DNA from: Candidatus Desantisbacteria bacterium CG2_30_40_21
GTDB taxonomy: Bacteria; UBA9089; CG2-30-40-21
Assembly: GCA_001873945.1 (NCBI GenBank)
Contig: MNYI01000099.1
Coordinates: forward strand, 1 to 6,763
Length of the DNA: 6,763 bases
Reading direction: 5' to 3'
Below are positions 1 through 5,331 of this stretch, one piece after another; the first letter of the stretch is position 1, and every line of letters starts with the position of its first letter. A model generated the notes under the pieces. That model was not told where the DNA came from. It made no database searches and worked only from the letters and a program-made list of their open reading frames with translations. A program made the translations under genes and the position numbers.

Positions 1-168
1 GGAGACACGGAGACACAGAGGAAAATCGAAGGACAAATCTCTTATTTGAATGTGGCTGAACGCAGATTTTTGGAAATTTGAAGCATTATTCTGTGAATTT
101 ATAAAAATTTGCATTCCGTCAGCTTGTTTTTTAAATTATTCTCCGTGCCTCCGTGTCTCTGTGGTGAA
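1..168. repeat. Long imperfect palindromic repeat of the CACGGAGACAC type, cut by the left window edge
   Basis: Bases 2-20 are the inverse complement of 141-159 with 17 of 19 matching. Farther in, GCTGA at 55-59 faces TCAGC at 119-123, and GCAGATTTTT at 62-71 faces AAAAATTTGC at 103-112 (9 of 10). The whole stretch could therefore fold into one long interrupted hairpin centred near 80-90. The right arm continues outward as TGTGGTGAA (160-168), whose partner must lie left of the window, so the element is incomplete here. No open reading frame or promoter is evident inside it. Short GGAGACACGGAG-type repeats are familiar to me from intergenic regions of many environmental bacteria, which is memory and not a search. 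It may be a MITE-like or REP-like element; no transposase is visible. Confidence 0.75.
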
Positions 169-217
169 TCTGAAAATCCATAATGAGAATTGCTGCTTTA
201 TTATCCCAAAAAAGTGA

Positions 218-246
218 TTGACTAAATATAAATAAAATGGTATTAT
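218..246 (+). promoter_or_regulatory. Sigma-70 type extended -10 promoter of hom
   Basis: The -35 box TTGACT (218-223) and the -10 box TATTAT (241-246) are separated by exactly 17 bp, and TGG just before the -10 box gives an extended -10 motif. Transcription would start near 253, leaving a leader of about 30 nt. That leader has room for the ribosome binding site AGGAGG (265-270, 12 nt before the ATG) but not for an attenuator or riboswitch. Confidence 0.75.
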
Positions 247-263
247 GTAACTACTCATGTAAA
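246..263 (+). repeat. Copy of the TGTAACTACTCA-GTAAA motif overlapping the hom transcription start
   Basis: These 18 bases match 6523-6540 at 17 positions; the only difference is T for G at the 13th. At the other site the 12-mer TGTAACTACTCA is the outer end of a palindromic element. Here no matching inverted copy or repeat array follows. The motif begins at the last base of the predicted -10 box and runs to just before the ribosome binding site. It could be a remnant of such an element or a shared regulatory site. Confidence 0.6.
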
Positions 264-282
264 TAGGAGGAAAAAATAGAAA

Positions 283-1554
283 ATGCAGCTAAATATTGGT
301 TTAATTGGATTTGGCACAATTGGTGCCGGGGTGGTAAAGATACTTCAGAAGAGTGCTGGTTTGATTGAAAAAAGAACAGGGGTAAGATTGTGCCTGAAAC
401 GGATTGCTGACCTTGATATTACAACATCCAGAGGGGTTGTTGTGGGGACAGGATTGCTTACTACTAAAGCGGAAGAAATAATTGGGGCAAATGATATTGA
501 TGTGGTAATTGAACTTATAGGTGGGTATGAGCCTGCACGGACAATTGTCCTTTCTGCCATGCGTGCAGGTAAGAATATTGTTACCGCAAACAAGGCACTT
601 CTGTCAAAATATTGGGAAGAGATATTTCAAACAGCTGCTGAGTGTCAGGTGGCTTTTTATGCTGAGGCATCGGTTGGCGGTGGCATTCCACTTATATCCT
701 CTATAACCCAAGGGTTGGTGGCAAATGAGATTCAGGAGGTATATGGAATTATTAATGGTACCTGTAATTACATTCTTACCAGAATGTCTGAAGAAGGGCT
801 TGAGTTTTCAGAGGCATTGAAGCAGGCACAGGCAAATGGATATGCTGAGGCAGATCCTGCCTTTGATATAGATGGGATAGATACTGCTCATAAGTTGAGT
901 ATCCTGAGCTCTATCTCGTTTGGTGGGCATATACCCTTAGATAATATCAGCATTGAAGGAATTACCCGAATAACTAAGCAGGATATAGATTATGCAAAGG
1001 AATTGGGTTTTGTTATCAAGCTGCTTGGTATTGCTAAGAGATTGTCTGCAAATGAAATAGAGGTACGAGTCCATCCAGCCATGATTCCACAAGATCATTT
1101 GTTGGCTTCTGTCCATGATGTCTTTAATGCAGTCTACCTGATTGGGGATATGGTTGGTCCAATGATGTTCTATGGCAAGGGTGCCGGGCAACTTCCCACA
1201 GCATCAGCGATTATAGGCGATCTAATTATGCTGGCACATCAAAGGAAAGGGTTGGCACCTCTATTGATGGAAGGGAATAAAATCAAGGTTCGGAAGGCAG
1301 ATAGCATAAGCTCGAAATATTATCTCAGGGTTACAGCAGAGGATCGTCCAGGGGTATTGGCTGATATTGCCGGAATATTGGGAGGGCATGGTATCAGTAT
1401 TGCCTCATGTATTCAAAAAGAACGGGGAGAATTTGTGCCTATCATCATGCTTACCCATGAGGCAGAAGAGGGAAAATTAAGGGCAGCTATCACAAAGATT
1501 GACAGCCTGACGGAGATAAAGGATAAGACAGTAGTTATCAGGGTAACGGGCTGA
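283..1554 (+). CDS. hom: Homoserine dehydrogenase with C-terminal ACT domain
   Basis: This enzyme reduces L-aspartate 4-semialdehyde to L-homoserine with NAD(P)H in the cytoplasm, the branch step toward threonine and methionine. The 423-residue product has the N-terminal Rossmann motif GFGTIGAGV (9-17), ELIGG (77-81), TANKALL (101-107) and the family stretch NGTCNYILT (158-166). By comparison with the yeast enzyme, the catalytic and substrate-binding residues should be K104, E189, D195, D200 and K204, and all are present. FYGKGAGQLPTASA (297-310) is also typical. Residues 346-423 form an ACT domain (LRVTAEDRPGVLADIAGIL), which usually binds threonine or another effector for feedback control. 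The length is normal for monofunctional Hom with ACT; no aspartokinase is fused. The start is set by AGGAGG at 265-270. The gene has its own promoter, and thrB, thrC or lysC are not adjacent. Confidence 0.96.
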   Translation: MQLNIGLIGFGTIGAGVVKILQKSAGLIEKRTGVRLCLKRIADLDITTSRGVVVGTGLLTTKAEEIIGANDIDVVIELIGGYEPARTIVLSAMRAGKNIVTANKALLSKYWEEIFQTAAECQVAFYAEASVGGGIPLISSITQGLVANEIQEVYGIINGTCNYILTRMSEEGLEFSEALKQAQANGYAEADPAFDIDGIDTAHKLSILSSISFGGHIPLDNISIEGITRITKQDIDYAKELGFVIKLLGIAKRLSANEIEVRVHPAMIPQDHLLASVHDVFNAVYLIGDMVGPMMFYGKGAGQLPTASAIIGDLIMLAHQRKGLAPLLMEGNKIKVRKADSISSKYYLRVTAEDRPGVLADIAGILGGHGISIASCIQKERGEFVPIIMLTHEAEEGKLRAAITKIDSLTEIKDKTVVIRVTG

Positions 1555-1566
1555 AAATCAAGAAGA

Positions 1567-1639
1567 TTCCTCACAGTTAAGTGAAAAGTAAAAAGTGAAA
1601 AGTGAAATCACACAGTAGCCCGGAATGGCAGTTGAGGAA
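1567..1639. repeat. Short inverted repeat flanking the hom-flhF spacer
   Basis: TTCCTCA (1567-1573) is the exact inverse complement of TGAGGAA (1633-1639), enclosing about 59 bases that include the AAGTGAA heptamers. Seven base pairs over such a loop can arise by chance. I list it because the other intergenic repeats in this window are also bounded by inverted ends. It is not a terminator, since no T tract follows. Confidence 0.3.
1579..1606 (+). repeat. Four tandem AAGTGAA heptamers between hom and flhF
   Basis: The units are AAGTGAA, AAGTAAA, AAGTGAA and AAGTGAA in strict 7-bp phase (1579, 1586, 1593, 1600), with one substitution in the second unit. The tract is non-coding and differs from the 8-bp GTTGATNG units found downstream of fliA and pilT. 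Its role is unknown. I see no clear terminator for hom in this 117-bp spacer, so read-through into flhF is possible. Confidence 0.7.
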
Positions 1640-1655
1640 ATACAGTATAGTAAAA

Positions 1656-1665
1656 AAAGGGGGGG
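1656..1665 (+). promoter_or_regulatory. G-run ribosome binding site of flhF (AAAGGGGGGG)
   Basis: Seven A residues (1652-1658) run directly into seven G residues (1659-1665). The G run supplies a Shine-Dalgarno-like core, 6 nt before the ATG at 1672 and 9 nt before a second in-frame ATG at 1675. Either codon may be used; the protein differs by one methionine. Homopolymer runs of this kind are prone to length change. Confidence 0.5.
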
Positions 1666-1671
1666 ATATCG

Positions 1672-2916
1672 ATGATGAAATATAAGACTTATGAGGCTGA
1701 AACGCTACAACAAGCCCTTCTCAAAATGACTATTGATCTGGGCAAGGATGCCCTGTTAGTTAGTCATCGTCATGTTCGGTATGGCGGATTATTTGGCTTT
1801 CTTGGGAAAAAGATGGTTGAGGTGACGGCTGCACTTCCAATGAGACCGGTAATCAAGCAGGCACCAGCATCCCTGCCCGCGTCTCCATCAATTGGAATGA
1901 GCAGGGCAGTAAACATTCCATCATCAAAATCAGCTATATCACAACCCAATGCTACAATTGTTTCCCCTCTGACAAACAGGATAGAAATAAAACCCAAAGA
2001 GACCTCTCTAATAAAAGAAAGAGCACCTCTGGCAGAGTCAGATATAGCCAATTTGCTCCAAAAAGAGTTGCGAGAGATAAGAACCAGAGTAGATACCTTA
2101 GTTGGTGAAAATAACAACAAGATGAATGTGTATCCAGGAAGGTCAGGCAATCTTTACATGAAACTCATTCAGAGTGAAATAGGTGAGGAGTTAGCAGAAC
2201 GGCTGGTCAAACGGATAATTACTGAGTCGCCCGGTGGGCTGATAGATGATGAAGAATTTTTAGAGATGAGGGTAAGAACCCATCTGGCTGGATTGATTCG
2301 GGTCTCTGGACCCATTCAGCTTGTGCCGGGCATACCCAAGGTAGTCATCTTGATTGGCACAACCGGTGTAGGCAAGACCACCACCATAGCCAAGTTGGCT
2401 GCTGATTTTGCCTTTAATAAAAACAAAAAGGTGGTATTAATTACGGTAGATACCTATCGAATAGCCGCAGTAGAACAGTTGAGGGCTTATGCAGATATCT
2501 TAAGTATTCCATTGGAAGTAGCCTTTTCCCCGGGAGAATTTAAGGAAGCCGTAGCATCTTATGCTGATTATGACCTTATTCTCATTGATACAGCAGGCCG
2601 CTCACAGAAAAATAGCCTTCAAATGGCAGAACTAAAGAGCTTTATTGATACCGCAGGATATAAGATGGAGGTAAATTTATTGCTTAGTGCTACAACCAAA
2701 TATCGAGAGTTGATGGATATTATAGAAAACTTCAAGAAGATAAACTTTCACAAGGTAATCTTTACTAAACTTGACGAAGCTGTTGGGGCAGGAACAATTG
2801 TTAATGTCCTGAGTCAGATTCCGCAAGGTGTAGCTTATGTTACTGCCGGACAAAATGTACCTGAGGATATTGAGGTAGCGGATGCTAATAAATTGGCGAA
2901 GATGATAATGCAGTGA
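1672..2916 (+). CDS. flhF: Flagellar biosynthesis SRP-type GTPase FlhF
   Basis: FlhF is the third SRP-family GTPase beside Ffh and FtsY. In species where it has been studied, it helps choose the flagellar assembly site at the cell pole or membrane. The N-terminal B domain opens with KYKTYEAETLQQALLKM (residues 3-19). A weakly conserved linker rich in Ser, Pro and Ala follows (about 60-120), then the N domain (about 155-215). The NG GTPase core holds G1 GTTGVGKTTT (229-238), the SRP-type DTYRIAAVEQLR (260-271), G3 DTAGR (306-310), G4 TKLDE (365-369) and G5 with QNVPEDI (394-400). The length of 414 residues is normal. The stop codon overlaps the ribosome binding site of flhG, so the two are very likely co-translated. 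FlhA, often just upstream of flhF, is not here; hom is instead. Confidence 0.96.
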   Translation: MMKYKTYEAETLQQALLKMTIDLGKDALLVSHRHVRYGGLFGFLGKKMVEVTAALPMRPVIKQAPASLPASPSIGMSRAVNIPSSKSAISQPNATIVSPLTNRIEIKPKETSLIKERAPLAESDIANLLQKELREIRTRVDTLVGENNNKMNVYPGRSGNLYMKLIQSEIGEELAERLVKRIITESPGGLIDDEEFLEMRVRTHLAGLIRVSGPIQLVPGIPKVVILIGTTGVGKTTTIAKLAADFAFNKNKKVVLITVDTYRIAAVEQLRAYADILSIPLEVAFSPGEFKEAVASYADYDLILIDTAGRSQKNSLQMAELKSFIDTAGYKMEVNLLLSATTKYRELMDIIENFKKINFHKVIFTKLDEAVGAGTIVNVLSQIPQGVAYVTAGQNVPEDIEVADANKLAKMIMQ

Positions 2917-2925
2917 GGTGTATTC

Positions 2926-3801
2926 ATGGCTGATCAAGCAGAAAAACTTAGAGAATTGGTTCGACAAAAGCAGCAGATAAGTGTTCAGGATGGCGTTAAA
3001 TGTAAAATAATAACCGTCACCAGCGGCAAGGGCGGGGTAGGAAAAACTAACTTAGCCTCAAATCTGTCCATTTCATTTTCCATGATGGGGCAAAGGGTAT
3101 TGATAATGGATGCAGACCTTGGGCTTTCCAATGTAAATATTATTATGGGAATTATTCCCCCTCCAAAATATAACCTTTCCCATGTCCTCTCAGGGGAAAA
3201 GGACCTGCTTGAGGTGATTGCTCATGGTCCATGTGGCATAAGGGTAATTACCGGTGCTGTTGGTGTGCCCAAAATGGCAAATATGGGGACAAAGAAAAGA
3301 AAAGAGTTTATTGAGAGCTTTGATTCCCTGCTATCATTGTTTGATCTGATATTTATTGATACATCCGCAGGATTATCCGAAAATGTGCTGGCTTTTATCG
3401 ATGCTGCAGATGAGGTTATTCTGGTAACCACACCTGAACCAACCTCTATTACTGATGCCTATGGCATGATCAAGGCTATGTCTGCTAAAAATGAGAATGT
3501 TAAGGTAGGGCTGGTGGTTAATCGTATCAAGAATATTATCGAAGGGAAAAAGGTTTCGGATAAAATAGTAAATATTGCTGAGCAATTTCTTGGGCTAAAA
3601 ATAGAAAGGTTGGGATACATTATGGAGGATGCCTTAGTTAGAAAATCGGTATATGAACAGTCCCCATTTCTTGTTACTTATCCAGATTCTAAGGCAGCAA
3701 GCTGCATTTCCCATATCAGGAATAAATTGGCAGGAATGGAGGAAGAAAAGCATAAGGAAAAAGGCTTTTTTAGTCGGTTGTTTCAGGGGGGACGATCGTA
3801 G
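2926..3801 (+). CDS. flhG: FlhG/FleN MinD-type ATPase controlling flagellar number
   Basis: FlhG is the ParA/MinD-family partner of FlhF: it dimerises on the membrane with ATP, stimulates FlhF GTPase activity and limits flagellar number. The 291-residue protein has the deviant Walker A SGKGGVGKTNL (33-43) with the signature lysine, DADLG (62-66) and Walker B IFIDTSAGLS (142-151). The N-terminal DQAEKLREL (3-11) matches the DQAxxLR-type motif known in FlhG proteins for FlhF activation. The C-terminal KGFFSRLFQGG (279-289) can form an amphipathic membrane-targeting helix as in MinD. The start lies 9 bp after the flhF stop, with GAGGTG (2915-2920) as its ribosome binding site. It is a MinD-like protein, but the FlhF context and the DQA motif favour FlhG over cell-division MinD. 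Confidence 0.94.
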   Translation: MADQAEKLRELVRQKQQISVQDGVKCKIITVTSGKGGVGKTNLASNLSISFSMMGQRVLIMDADLGLSNVNIIMGIIPPPKYNLSHVLSGEKDLLEVIAHGPCGIRVITGAVGVPKMANMGTKKRKEFIESFDSLLSLFDLIFIDTSAGLSENVLAFIDAADEVILVTTPEPTSITDAYGMIKAMSAKNENVKVGLVVNRIKNIIEGKKVSDKIVNIAEQFLGLKIERLGYIMEDALVRKSVYEQSPFLVTYPDSKAASCISHIRNKLAGMEEEKHKEKGFFSRLFQGGRS

Positions 3802-3888
3802 AGACAAGGCACGCTTTACCTCTATACATTGATGATAATCATAACTAATTGGAATAACACAAGTTATCTGGCAACGCTTAATTTTTTC

Positions 3889-3917
3889 TTGCAAATCACA
3901 AAAAAATGTGCTATTAT
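3889..3917 (+). promoter_or_regulatory. Sigma-70 type extended -10 promoter for the small membrane protein and fliA
   Basis: TTGCAA (3889-3894) and TATTAT (3912-3917) are 17 bp apart, and TGC precedes the -10 box as an extended -10 motif. The -35 box matches the consensus at 4 of 6 positions and the -10 box at 5 of 6. Transcription would begin near 3924, just ahead of AAGGA (3926-3930). This excludes the in-frame ATG at 3906 as a start on this transcript. Confidence 0.65.
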
Positions 3918-3938
3918 ATATGGTTAAGGATAATCCAA

Positions 3939-4370
3939 ATGAGAATTGTTATTATTACAAGCCTGATCATCTCGTTTTTTGCAGCCCTTTTGATGGGTGT
4001 GTTTACCTGTATAAAATTCATTGGAAGTATGCAGGGGGCAGAGATATTATTAATTGTTCTTGGGCGAGCAATATTTACATTTGGTATCTTTTTTTGTGTA
4101 TCACTGATACTTGGATCAATCTTAAAAAAACATGTGCCTCAATTAGCCTATCTTTTTATTGATAAAGAAATAGAGTATACCATGCCTATGATTGTTCCAG
4201 ATCAGATTGGGAAAGAGGAAGAATGGCCAACGATAAAGGCAGAAGAAAACCTTACAATGCAATCATGGAAGGATGAAGAAAAACCCTATGTCCCTGAGCA
4301 GGCTGAACAAATTGCTTTAGCCCTTCGCACATGGATAGTGAATGATGAGGATAAGACAGAGGAGATATGA
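3939..4370 (+). CDS. Small two-helix membrane protein with acidic FliF-like C-terminal tail, between flhG and fliA
   Basis: I do not recognise a named family. From the ATG at 3939 the protein has 143 residues. Two hydrophobic helices (about 4-26 and 37-61) form a hairpin. KK at 64-65 suggests that the rest, about 80 acidic and Pro-containing residues, is cytoplasmic. The tail holds PEQAEQIALALRTWIVNDED (119-138). As I remember it, the Salmonella FliF C-terminus that binds FliG reads ALVIRQWMSNDHE, and ALALRTWIVNDED aligns with it at A, L, R, W, N and D with conservative changes elsewhere. I infer a possible FliG-binding or basal-body accessory role. The start was chosen because AAGGA (3926-3930) lies 8 nt upstream; an in-frame ATG at 3906 would add 11 residues but lies upstream of the predicted transcript start. 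The TGA stop overlaps the first possible fliA start in ATGA. Confidence 0.8.
   Translation: MRIVIITSLIISFFAALLMGVFTCIKFIGSMQGAEILLIVLGRAIFTFGIFFCVSLILGSILKKHVPQLAYLFIDKEIEYTMPMIVPDQIGKEEEWPTIKAEENLTMQSWKDEEKPYVPEQAEQIALALRTWIVNDEDKTEEI
4358..4364 (+). promoter_or_regulatory. Ribosome binding site that decides the fliA start
   Basis: AGAGGAG lies at the end of the upstream coding region. It is only 2 nt from the ATG at 4367 but 8 nt from the ATG at 4373, so the second is the more likely start. Translation is coupled to the upstream gene either way. Confidence 0.6.
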
Positions 4371-4372
4371 AC

Positions 4373-5149
4373 ATGCCAGCACCAAAGACTGAAGAAGAGT
4401 TATGGCAGGAATATAAACGGACAAAAGATCCGATGATTCGTGAAGAACTAATATTGATGCATGCTTCAATAGTCAAATATGTTGCTGGTCGAGTTGCAAT
4501 CAGTATGCCTCCTCATGTTGATTTTGAAGATTTGCTCTCTTATGGAATTCTTGGATTGATGGATGCTATTGAAAAATTTGACCCCAATCAAGGAACAAAG
4601 TTTAGAACCTATGCCTCAACCAGAATCAGAGGGGCAATAATTGATGAAATCAGGCATCTTGATTGGGTTCCCCGAACACTGCGGCAAAAAGCAAAGGCAT
4701 TAGAGGATGTCTACGCATCCCTTGAGTATAAACTTGAACGATCTGCAACTGATAAAGAGGTAGCAGAGGCAATGAATATTTCTATGGACGAGCTTTTCAA
4801 GCTTATTCAGGAGGCAAGTACTACTACCCTTGTTTCATTAGAAGATGTATGGTACTTAAAAGATGATAGCGATGAAGTGACGATTATGGATATGGTTGAA
4901 AGCTCTCCGGAAAAAGGTCCGGATGTATTGGCAGAAAAAGAGGATATAAGAAACATCCTTGTTGATGCCATTGATAAGCTCCCGGAAAGGGAAAGAGAGA
5001 TTATTGCCTTATATTACTATGACAAGTTAACCTTAAAAGAAATTGGAAAGGTGTTGAATGTTACGGAATCCAGAATTTCCCAATTGCATAGCAAGGCAAT
5101 CCTTCGACTGAGAGGATATTTAACCAAGATGAATGGGTCGCTTTTGTAG
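4373..5149 (+). CDS. fliA: Flagellar RNA polymerase sigma factor FliA (sigma-28/SigD/WhiG group)
   Basis: This sigma-70 group 3 factor directs RNA polymerase to late flagellar and chemotaxis promoters and is normally held by the anti-sigma factor FlgM. Numbering from the ATG at 4367, region 2 covers about 28-100 and includes the FliA-type FEDLLSYGILGLMDAIEKFDP (53-73) and FRTYASTRIRGAIIDEIRHLDWVPR (79-103). Region 3 follows to about 155. Region 4 (about 193-255) has LPEREREIIALYYYDKLTLKEIG with the helix-turn-helix VTESRISQLHSKAILRLR (232-249). RHLDWVPR is characteristic of the FliA/WhiG/SigD branch and separates it from RpoD and SigB types. The start at 4373 gives 258 residues; using 4367 adds Met-Asn. 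The gene is transcribed with the upstream small membrane protein. No sigma-28 promoter is visible in the window, so its targets lie elsewhere. Confidence 0.95.
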   Translation: MPAPKTEEELWQEYKRTKDPMIREELILMHASIVKYVAGRVAISMPPHVDFEDLLSYGILGLMDAIEKFDPNQGTKFRTYASTRIRGAIIDEIRHLDWVPRTLRQKAKALEDVYASLEYKLERSATDKEVAEAMNISMDELFKLIQEASTTTLVSLEDVWYLKDDSDEVTIMDMVESSPEKGPDVLAEKEDIRNILVDAIDKLPEREREIIALYYYDKLTLKEIGKVLNVTESRISQLHSKAILRLRGYLTKMNGSLL

Positions 5150-5154
5150 GAATA

Positions 5155-5257
5155 AGTTGATGGATTGGTTGATGGGTTGATGGGTTGATGGAATACAGAT
5201 TCATAAACCAATCAACCCATAAACCTATCAACCTATAAACTTATCAACCAATCAACC
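5155..5257. repeat. Inverted array of 8-bp GGTTGATG units around an ACAGATTCATAA core
   Basis: The left arm has AGTTGATG (5155-5162) and three perfect tandem GGTTGATG units (5167-5190). After the core GGAATACAGATTCATAA (5190-5206), the right arm carries seven complementary-sense units of type ATMAACC, starting at 5203, 5211, 5219, 5227, 5235, 5243 and 5251, in exact 8-bp phase. The two arms can pair in many registers to give a long hairpin. It begins 5 bp after the fliA stop and would end the fliA transcript in a large stem, but no T tract follows, so it is not a standard intrinsic terminator. A second member with the same core lies at 6523-6719. Confidence 0.85.
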
Positions 5258-5273
5258 CTTCCCTTCAAAATAC

Positions 5274-5302
5274 TTGACAAATTTGATTCTATATGTTATC
5301 AT
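5274..5302 (+). promoter_or_regulatory. Sigma-70 type extended -10 promoter of pilT
   Basis: A perfect TTGACA (5274-5279) and TATCAT (5297-5302) are spaced by 17 bp, and TGT precedes the -10 box as an extended -10 motif. Transcription would start near 5309. The ribosome binding site GAGGTGG (5315-5321) lies 10 nt before the pilT ATG. The -35 box sits 16 bp after the end of the octamer array. Confidence 0.82.
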
Positions 5303-5331
5303 ATATTTATTAATGAGGTGGATATTAAAGG

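Noticed and set aside
247..282. Threonine/methionine attenuator or riboswitch in the hom leader
   Set aside because: The predicted leader is only about 30 nt, with no hairpins or Thr/Met-rich leader peptide.
1499..1527. Possible flhF promoter inside the 3' end of hom (TTGACA, 17 bp, GATAAG)
   Set aside because: The -35 is perfect, but the -10 matches only 4 of 6 and the leader would be about 138 nt. Too weak to call in coding sequence.
1626..1640. TGGCAG sequence resembling a sigma-54 -24 box before flhF
   Set aside because: The required GC of the -12 element is absent at the correct distance (AA instead).
3861..3887. Possible terminator after flhG (AAG...CTT followed by TTTTTT)
   Set aside because: The stem is only about three to five interrupted pairs; the T run overlaps the next promoter region and is not convincing.
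3906..3938. Upstream in-frame ATG adding 11 residues to the small membrane protein
   Set aside because: It lies within the spacer of the predicted promoter and before the predicted transcript start, has no ribosome binding site, and the ATG at 3939 has AAGGA at good spacing.
3908..4162. Overlapping plus-strand open frame in another phase over the small membrane protein
   Set aside because: The frame gives a composition unlike a folded protein, has no ribosome binding site, and lies entirely within the better-supported gene.
5155..5257. CRISPR array
   Set aside because: The units are 8 bp, contiguous and in both orientations; there are no unique spacers and no cas genes.
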